This document shows, piece by piece, positions 1 through 9,437 of a stretch of 61,508 nucleotides of DNA. The stretch is from Streptomyces diastatochromogenes (lineage in GTDB: Bacteria; Actinomycetota; Actinomycetes; Streptomycetales; Streptomycetaceae): assembly GCF_002242805.1 (NCBI RefSeq), contig NZ_MCGQ01000028.1, positions 1-61,508 on the forward strand. Reading direction: 5' to 3'. The notes beneath the pieces are model-generated. The model had not been told where the DNA came from. It ran no database searches and saw only the letters and a list, made by a program, of their open reading frames with translations. Each line of letters begins with the position of its first letter. Within the stretch, counting starts at the first letter, position 1. Made by a program: the position numbers and the translations under genes.

Positions 1-2358
1 TCCAACATCGGCCACACCCAAGCCGCCGCCGGAGCCGCCGGCGTCATCAAAATGGTCAAAGCCATGCAACACGGGGTCCTCCCCCAGACCCTGCACGCCG
101 ACGAGCCTTCGCCGCTCGTCGACTGGGACACCGGTGCCGTCCGCCTCCTCGACCAAACACAACAGTGGCCCGACACGGGCCGCCCCCGCCGCGCCGCCGT
201 CTCCTCCTTCGGCATCAGCGGCACCAACGCCCACGTCATTCTCGAACAAGCACCACCCGTCGAGGAGACCGAACCCGAGCCGGAGCAGGCTCCGCTGCCG
301 GTCACCGTGCTGCCGCTGTCGGCCCGCTCCTCCTCGGCGCTGGCCGCACAGGCCGAACGGCTGGCGGGGGTGCTGGCCACGGAATCGGGCCGCGCCCTCG
401 GATTCTCACTGGCGACCACGCGGGCGCGGCTCGACGTGCGCGCGGTGGTCACGGCGGCCGACGAGGACGGGCTGCTGCGGGGCCTGGAGGCGCTCGCGAA
501 CGGCGGCTCCGCGCCGACGCTCGTCCGGGGGCCGCACGGGGAGAGCGACGGCGGCGGCGCCCCGGCGTTCCTGTTCACCGGCCAGGGCAGCCAGCGGCCC
601 GGCATGGGCCGCGAACTGTACGAGGCGTACCCGGTGTTCGCCGAGACGCTGGACACGGTCTGCGCGGCCTTCGACCGGCACCTGGACCGGCCGCTCATGG
701 AGGTCGTGTTCGCGGCGGAGGGCTCGGCGGAAGCCGCGCTGCTCGACGAGACGCTGTACACGCAGACCGCCCTGTTCGCGGTCGAGGTGGCGCTGTTCCG
801 GCTCGCCGAGTCGTGGGGGCTGCGTCCCGGGCATCTGATGGGGCATTCGATCGGCGAGGTGGTGGCCGCTCATGTGGCCGGGGTGTTCTCGCTGGCGGAC
901 GCGTGCAGTCTGGTGGCTGCCCGCGGCCGGCTGATGCAGGCGCTGCCGCCCGGCGGCGCGATGCTCTCCGCACTCACCGGCGAGGAGGAGGTCGCGTCCC
1001 TGCTGGCCGGTCGTGAACACGAGGTGGGCATCGCGGCCGTCAACGGGCCCGCCTCCACGGTGATCTCGGGCACCGAGACCGCCGTCGCCGCCGTCGACGA
1101 CGAACTCGCGGCACGCGGCGTCAAGACACGCCGGCTGCGGGTCAGCCACGCCTTCCACTCACCCCTCATGGAGCCGATGCTGGAGGAGTTCAGGTCGGTG
1201 GTGGCCGGGCTGTCCCCGCGCGAACCGCAGATCCCGGTGGTGTCTAACCTGTACGGCCGCCCGGCCGAGCCGGAGGAGCTGTGCTCGCCGGAGTACTGGG
1301 TGCGTCACGTCCGGGAGGCGGTCCGCTTCCACGACGGGTTCACCGCGCTCGTCGAGGCCGGCGTGACGACCTTCGTGGAGCTGGGCCCGGACGCCGTACT
1401 GACCGCGCTGGCGCAGGAGTCGATGGCCGAGCGGCCGGAGGCGGTCGCGCTGGTGCCGGCCCTGCGCCGCGGCCGTCCGCAGGCCGAGACGTTCACTGCC
1501 GCCGTCGCCACCGCCCATGTGCGGGGCGCGGACGTGGACTGGCGTGCGGTGTACGCCGGTTCGGGTCCACGGACGGTGGAACTGCCGACGTATCCGTTCC
1601 AGCGGCGCCGCTTCTGGATGGAGGCGGCCCCGGCCGTCGCCGCGCCGGCGGCCGGCTCGGTGGAGGCGCGGTTCTGGTCCGCGGTCGAGCAGGAGGACCT
1701 GCGGTCGCTGGCGACGGAACTCGGCGCGCGGGAGCAGGCGCTGGGCGAGGTGCTGCCGGTGCTCTCGGCCTGGCGGCGCCGGCACATCGCACCGACCGCG
1801 CCCGGGAGCGAGGCGGAGTCCCCGGTGCGGACGGAACCGGTCGAGGACCTGTCCACCGCCCTGGCCGCCCTCTCCCCCGCCGACCGGGAGCGCCGGGTCC
1901 TGGACCTGGTGCGCGCCGAGATCGCCGAAGTGCTGCAGTACGGCGGCAAGGACGCCGTCGAGCCCCGCCGGCAGCTCAAGGACCTGGGGTTCGACTCCCT
2001 GGCCGCCGTGACCCTGCGCAACAGGCTGGCCGCGGCGACGGGGCTGACGTTGCCCGCGACGCTGGCGTTCGACCACCCGACGCCGGTGTCCCTCGCGGCG
2101 CATCTGGTGGAGGAACTCGGCCGGGACACGGCCGCCGTCGACGTGGACGGTGAACTCGACCGGATCGACGCGGCCCTGGCGGCCGCCGACGACGCCGGTG
2201 TGCGGGAGCGGGCCGCCGCCCGGCTGCAGGAGCTGCTGGCCCGGCTGGACGTCCCGGCCACGACCGCCGCGGGCGGCGACGACCTGGCGAACCGGCTCGA
2301 TGACGCCGACGGCGACGACCTGTTCGACCTCATCGACTCCGAACTCGGCTCGGCCTGA
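1..2358 (+). CDS. Modular type I polyketide synthase, C-terminal part (KS-AT-ACP), 5' partial
   Basis: The frame is open from base 1, so the gene begins left of the window. The first residues are the end of a ketosynthase, with the NIGHT motif that carries a catalytic histidine. An acyltransferase follows, with GQGSQ, GHSIGE (about base 844) and HAFHS (about 1148), the usual signature for malonyl-CoA. Next comes an acyl carrier protein with LGFDSL near 1985. Between AT and ACP only a short stretch resembling a KR-linker remains (FWSAVEQEDL...VLSAWRRR); no ketoreductase is present, so this module should leave a beta-ketone. The tail, ending DDLFDLIDSELGSA, looks like a C-terminal docking helix. 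The next PKS gene starts 44 bases downstream with a matching coiled coil, so this is the penultimate module. Confidence 0.96.
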   Translation, partial: SNIGHTQAAAGAAGVIKMVKAMQHGVLPQTLHADEPSPLVDWDTGAVRLLDQTQQWPDTGRPRRAAVSSFGISGTNAHVILEQAPPVEETEPEPEQAPLPVTVLPLSARSSSALAAQAERLAGVLATESGRALGFSLATTRARLDVRAVVTAADEDGLLRGLEALANGGSAPTLVRGPHGESDGGGAPAFLFTGQGSQRPGMGRELYEAYPVFAETLDTVCAAFDRHLDRPLMEVVFAAEGSAEAALLDETLYTQTALFAVEVALFRLAESWGLRPGHLMGHSIGEVVAAHVAGVFSLADACSLVAARGRLMQALPPGGAMLSALTGEEEVASLLAGREHEVGIAAVNGPASTVISGTETAVAAVDDELAARGVKTRRLRVSHAFHSPLMEPMLEEFRSVVAGLSPREPQIPVVSNLYGRPAEPEELCSPEYWVRHVREAVRFHDGFTALVEAGVTTFVELGPDAVLTALAQESMAERPEAVALVPALRRGRPQAETFTAAVATAHVRGADVDWRAVYAGSGPRTVELPTYPFQRRRFWMEAAPAVAAPAAGSVEARFWSAVEQEDLRSLATELGAREQALGEVLPVLSAWRRRHIAPTAPGSEAESPVRTEPVEDLSTALAALSPADRERRVLDLVRAEIAEVLQYGGKDAVEPRRQLKDLGFDSLAAVTLRNRLAAATGLTLPATLAFDHPTPVSLAAHLVEELGRDTAAVDVDGELDRIDAALAAADDAGVRERAAARLQELLARLDVPATTAAGGDDLANRLDDADGDDLFDLIDSELGSA

Positions 2359-2402
2359 CCCCTCCGGACGATCACCACCCCCCTGAACCAGCGAGGAACA
2401 CG

Positions 2403-5400
2403 ATGTCTGAGTCTGACGAGAAGAAGCTCCGGGAGTATCTGAAGCGGGTGACGGTCGAGCTGCGCGAGTCCCGGCAGCGGCTCAAGCAGGCCGAGGAGTC
2501 GTGGAACGAGCCCCTCGCCGTCGTCGGCATGAGCTGCCGGCTCCCCGGCGGGGTCCGCTCCCCCGAGGACCTGTGGACACTGGTGGCGAGCGGCACCGAC
2601 GCGATCTCCGAGTTCCCCTCCGACCGCGGCTGGGACGTGGACGGCCTGTACGACCCCGAGCCGGACCGGCCCGGCAAGTCGTACACCCGGCGGGGCGGAT
2701 TCCTCTACGACGCCGCCGAGTTCGACGCCGGGTTCTTCGGGATCTCCCCGCGTGAGGCCCTTGCCATGGACCCCCAGCAGCGGTTGTTCCTGGAGTCGTC
2801 CTGGGAGGCCCTGGAGCGGGCCGGGATCGATCCGGCGGGCCTGCGCGGCAGCGACACGGGCGTGTTCGCGGGCTGTGTCACCTCCGACTACCAGGTGCTG
2901 CTGACCTCGGCGCCGGAGGAGATCGAGGCCTACCGGATGACGGGGTCCGCGACCAGCGTCCTGTCGGGGCGTGTGGCGTACCTGTTCGGTCTGGAGGGCC
3001 CTGCGGTCACGGTCGACTCCGCCTGCTCCTCCTCGCTGGTGGCGTTGCACCTGGCCGCGCAGGCGCTGCGTCGCGACGAGTGCTCACTGGCGCTGGTCGG
3101 TGGGGTCACCGTGATGGCCACGCCGACCGGCTTCGTGGACTTCAGCCGGCAGCGCGGCTTCTCGCCCGACGGACGCTGCAAGGCGTTCGGCGCCGGAGCC
3201 GACGGCACCGGCTTCGCCGAGGGGGTCGGGGTGCTGGTGGTGGAGCGGTTGTCGGACGCCCGCCGCAACGGGCACCGGGTGCTCGCGGTGGTCCGGGGCA
3301 GCGCCGTCAACCAGGACGGCGCCAGCAACGGCCTCACCGCTCCCAGCGGTCCCTCCCAGCAGCGCGTCATCCGCGCCGCCCTCGCCTCGGCGGGCCTCGC
3401 CCCCGACGACGTGGACGCCGTCGAGGCGCACGGCACCGGCACCCGGCTCGGCGACCCCATCGAAGCGCAGGCGTTGCTGGCGACCTACGGCCAGGGCCGG
3501 GACGTGGAGCGGCCTCTGCTGCTGGGCTCACTGAAGTCGAACGTCGGTCACACGCTGGCCGCGGCCGGCGTCGTCGGGGTCATCAAGATGGTCAAGGCGA
3601 TGGAGCACGGCCTGCTGCCGCGCACCCTGCACGCCGACGAGCCCTCACCGTTCGTCGACTGGGACGCGGGCGCCGTCGAGCTGCTGACCGAGCAGCGGGC
3701 CTGGCCAGAGACCGGCCGGGTGCGCCGGGCGGGTGTCTCCGCGTTCGGCATGAGCGGCACCAACGCCCATGTGGTGCTCGAACAGGGGCTGCCCGCCGAG
3801 CCCGCCGGGGAACCCGCGTCGGCGGACCCGGAGGTGGTGCCGTACATACTGTCGGCCCGTGGTGAGGCTGCCTTGCGCGCCCAGGCGGCCCGGTTGCGCG
3901 CCCACGTGCGCTCCCGCCCCGAGCTTTCGCCCGCGGACGTGGGCCACTCGCTCGTGGTGACCCGCTCGGCCCTGGAGCAGCGGGCGGTGGTCCTCGGCTC
4001 GGACACGGGTGAACTGGTCGCCGGCCTGGCGGCCCTGTCCCGTGGCGAGGCGGGCGCGCAACTCGTCACCGGTGTGGCGAAGGACCGCGGGAAGACCGTG
4101 TTCGTGTTCCCCGGGCAGGGCTCGCAGTGGGCCGGGATGGCGGTGGAACTGCTGGACTCGGCGCCGGTGTTCGCCGAGCGGCTGCGCGCCTGTGACGCCG
4201 CCGTCGGCGCTCATGTCGGCTGGTCGGTCGAGGAGGTTCTGCGGGAGCGCCCGGGTGCGCCGTCGCTGGAGCGGATCGAGGTCGTGCAGCCGGTTCTGTT
4301 CTCGGTGATGGTGTCGCTCGCGGAGCTGTGGCGGCACCACGGAGTGGAGCCGGACGCGGTGGTGGGCCACTCGCAGGGCGAGATCGCGGCCGCGTGCGTC
4401 TCCGGCGCGCTCACCCTGGAGGACGCGGCACGGATCGTGGTCCTGCGCTCGCAGCTGTTCGCCGACGAGTTGGTGGGGCGCGGCGCCGTGGCGTCCGTCG
4501 CCCTGTCCCGGCGCGAGGCCGAGGAGTGGCTGGCGCCTTACGGGGACCGGCTGGCGGTCGCGGGCGTCAACAGCCCCCGCCTGGTGACCGTGGCCGGCGC
4601 TCCCGAGCCCCTGGAGGAACTGGTTGCGGCGCTGACGGAACGGGGTGTCCGGGCGCGGATCGTTCCCGCCACGGTCGCCTCGCACTCCCCGCAGGTCGAC
4701 CGGCTGCGCGGCCGGATCGCCGAGCTGCTGTCCTTCGTACGTCCCCGCAAGGGGCGCGTGCCGCTGTACTCGACCGTGACCGGCGAGGTCCTGCGGGGCG
4801 ACGAGCTGACGGCCGACTACTGGTTCGAGAACTGCCGCCGCCCCGTGGACTTCGAGCCCGTGGTGCGCAGGCTCCTCGACGACGGCCACGACGTGTTCGT
4901 CGAGTCCAGCGCCCACCCGGTGCTGGTGCTCGGGGTGGCGGAGACTGTCGAGGACGCCGGCACCGATGCCCTGGTGACCGGCACCCTGCGGCGCGGCAGC
5001 GGCGGCCTGAAGCGGTTTCTCACCTCGCTCGCGGAGGCATACGTGGGCGGACTGCCGGTCGACTGGCAGACGGTGCTCGGCACCGGGCGCCGCACGGTCG
5101 AGCTCCCCACCTATCCCTTCCAGCGGCAGCGCTACTGGGTGGAACCGGCCGCGGGCCGCGCAGGTGACGACGACGCGGTGGACGCCGCCTTCTGGGACGC
5201 GGTGGAACGCGGCGACCTGGAGGGCCTGGCCGCGTCACTGCGGCTGGCGGACACCTCGGCCCTCGCCGAACTGCTGCCGGCGCTGTCCTCGTGGCGGCGG
5301 GACAGCAGGGAGCTGGGTGCCGTGGACTCCTGGCGCTACCAGGTGATGTGGCGGCCCGCCGCCGAGCCCGCCGCGACCGCGCTGTCCGGGTCGTGGCTGG

Positions 5401-7919
5401 TGGTGCGGCCCGCGCATCCAGCGGCCGACGGTCTGTCCTCCCGACTCACCGCACTGCTGGCGCAGGCAGGTGCGCGTCCCCTCGCCCTCACGGTCGAGGA
5501 CGGCGCGGACCGGGAGGGGCTCGCGCGGCGGATCGGCGAGGCGGTCGAGTCCCTGGAGGGCGTGCGGCCCGCGGGTGTCCTCTCCCTGCTGCCGCTGTCG
5601 CCGCGGGGGCACGAGGTGGTGTCCGCGGGACTCGCGGGGACGGTTCTGCTGCTGCAGGCCCTGGCCGATGCCGACGTGGCGACCCCCTTGTGGAGCGTGA
5701 CGAGCGGCGCGGTCCGGGCCGTGGAAGACGACCGGGTCGCCGCGCCGGAGCGCGCCCAGGTGTGGGGGCTGGGGCAGGTCGCGGCGCTGGAGTCGTCGCA
5801 GACGTGGGGCGGTCTGGTGGACCTGCCCGAAGAGCCGGACGAGCGGGCGCTGTCCCGCCTGGTCGCCCTGATCGCGGCGGACGGCGGCGAGAACCAGGCG
5901 GCCGTACGGCCCTCGGGCGTATACGTACGCCGACTGGTGCCGGCTTCCTCGCCCGCGTCCGTACGGGAGTTGGCCGCCGAGCGGGGCACCTGGCTCGTCA
6001 CCGACGGGGTCACCGGCCCGGGCGCGCACGTCGCGCGGCTGCTGGCCGGAGCGGGCGGGCCGCGGCTGTTGCTCACGGCCGGGCCGGGCACCGACGCGGG
6101 ACTGATCGCCGCCACCGAGGCCGAACTGGCCGCACTGGGCGCCGAGGTGACGGTCGCCGTGTGTGACGTGGCCGACCGGGAGGCGCTCGCCGAGGTGTTG
6201 GCCGACATCGCGCCGGACGCGCCGCTGACCGCCGTGGTGCACACGGCCGGGCTGTTGGAGGACACCCCGCTGGAGAGCCTGACCCTGCCGGAACTGGAGC
6301 GTCTGCTGCGCACCAAGGTGCTGGGCGCCCGGAACCTGCACGAACTGACCAGCGGAACCGACCTGTCGGCGTTCGTGCTGTTCTCCTCGGTGACCGCCAC
6401 GTTCGGCGGCGGCCTCGGCCTCGCCGCGCACGCCGCGGCCAACGCGCACCTGGACGCGCTCGCCGCCCACCGTCGTGCCCTGGGCCTGCCGGCGCTGGCC
6501 CAGGCGTGGGGCGTGTGGCGGGAGGAGCCCGCCGACGAGGCCGACCGGGAGCTGGAGGAGTCCCGCCGCGAGCGGCTGGGCCGTCGCGGGCTGCCCCTGC
6601 TGCGCCCGGAACCGGCGACCGCCGCGTTCGAGCGGGCCCTGGACTTCCCCTCCGCGTCGATCGTGCTGGCCGACGTCGACTGGGGCCGGTTCACGCGGGT
6701 CTTCGACGGCACCCGGCCCAGCCCGTTCGTCTCCGAGATCGCCCAGGTGCGGCAGGCCCGCAAGGACTCCGCGGATGCGGGCGGCGCGCCCGGCCTGCCG
6801 GCCCGCCTGGCCGGACTGCCCGCGGCTCGGCGCCGCGAACTGCTGCTGGACCTGGTCCGCACGGAGGTCGCCGCGGTCCTCGGGCACACCGATCCCGCCG
6901 CGGTGGTGGCCGGGCGCGAGTTCCTGGAGCTGGGCATGGACTCGGTGACGACCGTCGCCCTGCGCAACCGCGTCAACACGGCGACCGGACTCCAGCTGTC
7001 GGCCCGGACGATCCTGGAGCATCGCTCGCCGGACGCACTGGCCCGCCATCTGGCCGAGGAACTCGCCGGAGACGGCAGGGAAGACACCGCTGCCGACGAT
7101 CCGGCCGCCCGGTTCACGGCGGCGTTCGCCGTCGGCGACGGCACGGACGCCCTGGACCGACTGGCGGGGGCGGCACGGCAGCGGGACTCGTTCACCGTGC
7201 CGAGCCCGGACGACCTGCCGCGACCGGTGCGGCTCGCGCGGGGCCAGGCCGGGCCGAAGCTGCTGTGCTTCCCGACGGTGCTGGCGACCTCGGGCCCGCA
7301 CCAGTACGCCCGGTTCGCCGCTCCCTTCGCCGGCCGGCGCGACGTACTGGCCCTCGCCCTACCCGGCTTCCGGCAGGAGGAACGCCTGCCCGCGACGCTG
7401 GACGCCCTGGCCGAGGCGGCGGCGGGCGCGGTGCACAACAGCGCGGACGGCGGCCCGTTCGTGCTGGTCGGCTACTCCTCCGGCGGCATCGTCGCCCACG
7501 AGGCCGCCCGGCTGCTGGAGGCGTCCGGGGTGTTCCCCGAGGCCCTCGTCCTGCTGGACACCTACGCGCCCGACGACCCGGGGCTGCGCGCCGCCACCCC
7601 CTCGATCCTGGCCGGCATGGCAAGCAGGCTGGACGAGTTGGGGCCGGCCGACGAGGCGTCGCTGGTCGCGATGGGCGGCTATCTGCGGCTGCTGGACAGC
7701 TGGCGGCCCACGCCGGTCAAGGCCCCGACCCTGCTGGTCCGGCCGGCCGACCCGCTGCCGGGCGCGCCGGCCGAAGCACCGCGGCCGTCGTGGCAGCGGG
7801 AGCACGAGACCGTGGGCGTCCCCGGAGACCACTTCTCGATCATCGAGGAGCACGCGCCCGCGACGGCCGAGGCGGTCCTCACCTGGCTCGCCGCCCTCAC
7901 CAGCCGGGAACCGGCGTGA
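2403..7919 (+). CDS. Terminal type I polyketide synthase module (KS-AT-KR(inactive)-ACP-TE)
   Basis: This 1,838-residue protein begins with a coiled-coil docking segment (residues 1-32). The KS is intact: DSACSSS near residue 206, then AHGTGT and NVGHT. The AT has GHSQGE (about 655) and VASHS (about 759). The surrounding sequence is of methylmalonyl type, but VASH is a variant of the usual YASH, so the extender is probably rather than surely methylmalonyl. The KR region (about 1000-1430) keeps the fold but its nucleotide-binding loop reads TDGVTGPG instead of TGGTGxxG, and the catalytic Tyr is replaced by His1343 (HAAANAHLDAL). The ACP has LGMDSV. The TE has GYSSGG (Ser about 1690) and GDHF, so this protein releases the chain. 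ATG follows an AGGA ribosome site. Confidence 0.97.
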   Translation: MSESDEKKLREYLKRVTVELRESRQRLKQAEESWNEPLAVVGMSCRLPGGVRSPEDLWTLVASGTDAISEFPSDRGWDVDGLYDPEPDRPGKSYTRRGGFLYDAAEFDAGFFGISPREALAMDPQQRLFLESSWEALERAGIDPAGLRGSDTGVFAGCVTSDYQVLLTSAPEEIEAYRMTGSATSVLSGRVAYLFGLEGPAVTVDSACSSSLVALHLAAQALRRDECSLALVGGVTVMATPTGFVDFSRQRGFSPDGRCKAFGAGADGTGFAEGVGVLVVERLSDARRNGHRVLAVVRGSAVNQDGASNGLTAPSGPSQQRVIRAALASAGLAPDDVDAVEAHGTGTRLGDPIEAQALLATYGQGRDVERPLLLGSLKSNVGHTLAAAGVVGVIKMVKAMEHGLLPRTLHADEPSPFVDWDAGAVELLTEQRAWPETGRVRRAGVSAFGMSGTNAHVVLEQGLPAEPAGEPASADPEVVPYILSARGEAALRAQAARLRAHVRSRPELSPADVGHSLVVTRSALEQRAVVLGSDTGELVAGLAALSRGEAGAQLVTGVAKDRGKTVFVFPGQGSQWAGMAVELLDSAPVFAERLRACDAAVGAHVGWSVEEVLRERPGAPSLERIEVVQPVLFSVMVSLAELWRHHGVEPDAVVGHSQGEIAAACVSGALTLEDAARIVVLRSQLFADELVGRGAVASVALSRREAEEWLAPYGDRLAVAGVNSPRLVTVAGAPEPLEELVAALTERGVRARIVPATVASHSPQVDRLRGRIAELLSFVRPRKGRVPLYSTVTGEVLRGDELTADYWFENCRRPVDFEPVVRRLLDDGHDVFVESSAHPVLVLGVAETVEDAGTDALVTGTLRRGSGGLKRFLTSLAEAYVGGLPVDWQTVLGTGRRTVELPTYPFQRQRYWVEPAAGRAGDDDAVDAAFWDAVERGDLEGLAASLRLADTSALAELLPALSSWRRDSRELGAVDSWRYQVMWRPAAEPAATALSGSWLVVRPAHPAADGLSSRLTALLAQAGARPLALTVEDGADREGLARRIGEAVESLEGVRPAGVLSLLPLSPRGHEVVSAGLAGTVLLLQALADADVATPLWSVTSGAVRAVEDDRVAAPERAQVWGLGQVAALESSQTWGGLVDLPEEPDERALSRLVALIAADGGENQAAVRPSGVYVRRLVPASSPASVRELAAERGTWLVTDGVTGPGAHVARLLAGAGGPRLLLTAGPGTDAGLIAATEAELAALGAEVTVAVCDVADREALAEVLADIAPDAPLTAVVHTAGLLEDTPLESLTLPELERLLRTKVLGARNLHELTSGTDLSAFVLFSSVTATFGGGLGLAAHAAANAHLDALAAHRRALGLPALAQAWGVWREEPADEADRELEESRRERLGRRGLPLLRPEPATAAFERALDFPSASIVLADVDWGRFTRVFDGTRPSPFVSEIAQVRQARKDSADAGGAPGLPARLAGLPAARRRELLLDLVRTEVAAVLGHTDPAAVVAGREFLELGMDSVTTVALRNRVNTATGLQLSARTILEHRSPDALARHLAEELAGDGREDTAADDPAARFTAAFAVGDGTDALDRLAGAARQRDSFTVPSPDDLPRPVRLARGQAGPKLLCFPTVLATSGPHQYARFAAPFAGRRDVLALALPGFRQEERLPATLDALAEAAAGAVHNSADGGPFVLVGYSSGGIVAHEAARLLEASGVFPEALVLLDTYAPDDPGLRAATPSILAGMASRLDELGPADEASLVAMGGYLRLLDSWRPTPVKAPTLLVRPADPLPGAPAEAPRPSWQREHETVGVPGDHFSIIEEHAPATAEAVLTWLAALTSREPA

Positions 7920-7950
7920 ACCCCCAGGAACGAACGGAGGCGACAGCGAC

Positions 7951-9381
7951 ATGACGAGCAGGACGACAGTGGTGATCGTGGGGGCCGGCCCGGTCGGCCT
8001 CGCCGCCGCCTGTGCGCTCTGGCAGCGCGGCATCCACGCACGCCTTCTGGAGGCACAGGACGGACCGCAGCGCGGTTCGCGCGCCGTCCAGTTGCACGCG
8101 CCGACCCTGCGGATCTTCCGCGAGCTGGGAATCCTGGAGGAGGCCGAGCGGCGGGGCCTCAGGATCCGCGCCAACGAGTACCACCTGGCCGGCGGCCGCA
8201 CCCTGAGGATCGAACTGGGCACGCGCAACGAGCCGTTGATGCTCCCTCAGGAGATCACCTGCGAGCTGTTGGAGCGCCGCCTCAAGCAGCTCGGCGGCCG
8301 GGTGGAGCGCGGCGTCGAGGTCACCAGCACCATTCCCCACGACGACCTCGTGGCCGTGGAGGCGCACGGCCCGGACGGTGTGAAGCACCTCGAGGCCGAC
8401 TGGCTGATCGCCGCCGACGGGGTGCGCAGCCGGGTCCGTGAGCAGCTCGGCATCGACTTCGCCGGCAGCCCGGTCCCCGTCAACTTCCTGCTGGCCGAGG
8501 GCAGGATCGACGGGCGGCCGGCGGACGACGCGGTCCACTACTTCCTGGGTCTCGCCGGGTCGTTGGTCTTCGCCTCTCTGCCCGGCGACCGGGTGCGCGT
8601 CTCCGGGGCCGTCCCGGCCGGCCACCCGCTCACCGAGGAAGGCGTGCAGCGGATCCTGGACGAGCGCGGCCCAGGTGGGCTGCGCGTCGCCTCCCTCGAC
8701 ACCGTCAACAGCTTCAGCAGCCAGGAGCGGATCGCCGAACGGCTGCGCGACGGCCGCGTCTTCCTGGTCGGGGACGCCGCCCACACCCACTCCCCGCTGG
8801 GTGGGCAGGGCCTCAACCTCGGTTTCCAGGACGTGCACAACCTGGTCTGGAAGCTGGCCGGGGTCATCGACGGCACGCTGGACCCCGCGGTGCTCGACAG
8901 CTACGCCACCGAGCGCCGGTCCGCCGCCGAGCAGATCGTCCGCAACACCCACCAGTTCCTGCGGGTGTTCACGCTGGGCCCGGCCGCCGCACGGGCACGC
9001 AACACGAGCTGGGCCACCTTGGAGTCCCTGGGCGTGCTGCGCCGTTGGTTCGCGCCGCTGCTGGCCGGCTGGCGGGTGCGCTACCCCGCCGACGGACGGG
9101 GCGGGCGCGGACTGCCGCGTCCGGGCACCCGCTCGCCCCACTGGTCCGCTCCGGCCGTCGTCGACGACCGCTACCGGCTGGTGACCCGCGGAAACCGCGG
9201 AACGAAGCTGCGCGGGCTGGCCCTCGCCGCACTGCGGCCCGGCCTGGTCGGCCACCGCCACATCGAGCGCGGCGGCCCCGGTTTCGTACTCCTGCGTCCC
9301 GACGGATACGTCGCCGCGAGTGGCACGACCTCCGCCGACTGGAAGCACGCCGAACGCCTGCTCGCCGAGAACGCGGCATGA
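7951..9381 (+). CDS. FAD-dependent monooxygenase (PheA/TfdB-like)
   Basis: The 476-residue protein belongs to the single-component flavoprotein hydroxylases. It has the N-terminal FAD motif VIVGAGPVGLAAACAL, the DG motif (AADGVRSRVR) and the GD motif (LVGDAAHTHSPLGGQGLN). The C-terminal thioredoxin-like domain of phenol hydroxylases is short or absent. GGAGG sits 11 bases before the ATG. The gene starts 31 bases after the terminal PKS gene and overlaps or abuts the carboxylase gene, so it is in the PKS operon. Members of this family hydroxylate, epoxidise or carry out Baeyer-Villiger chemistry on polyketides; the substrate here is inferred to be the PKS product or an intermediate, and the reaction cannot be told from the sequence. 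Confidence 0.93.
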   Translation: MTSRTTVVIVGAGPVGLAAACALWQRGIHARLLEAQDGPQRGSRAVQLHAPTLRIFRELGILEEAERRGLRIRANEYHLAGGRTLRIELGTRNEPLMLPQEITCELLERRLKQLGGRVERGVEVTSTIPHDDLVAVEAHGPDGVKHLEADWLIAADGVRSRVREQLGIDFAGSPVPVNFLLAEGRIDGRPADDAVHYFLGLAGSLVFASLPGDRVRVSGAVPAGHPLTEEGVQRILDERGPGGLRVASLDTVNSFSSQERIAERLRDGRVFLVGDAAHTHSPLGGQGLNLGFQDVHNLVWKLAGVIDGTLDPAVLDSYATERRSAAEQIVRNTHQFLRVFTLGPAAARARNTSWATLESLGVLRRWFAPLLAGWRVRYPADGRGGRGLPRPGTRSPHWSAPAVVDDRYRLVTRGNRGTKLRGLALAALRPGLVGHRHIERGGPGFVLLRPDGYVAASGTTSADWKHAERLLAENAA

Positions 9382-9437
9382 CCCGCCCGACCGCCTTGGT
9401 GCCGGATCCGGCACGACACGCCGAGAAGGAGCATGCC

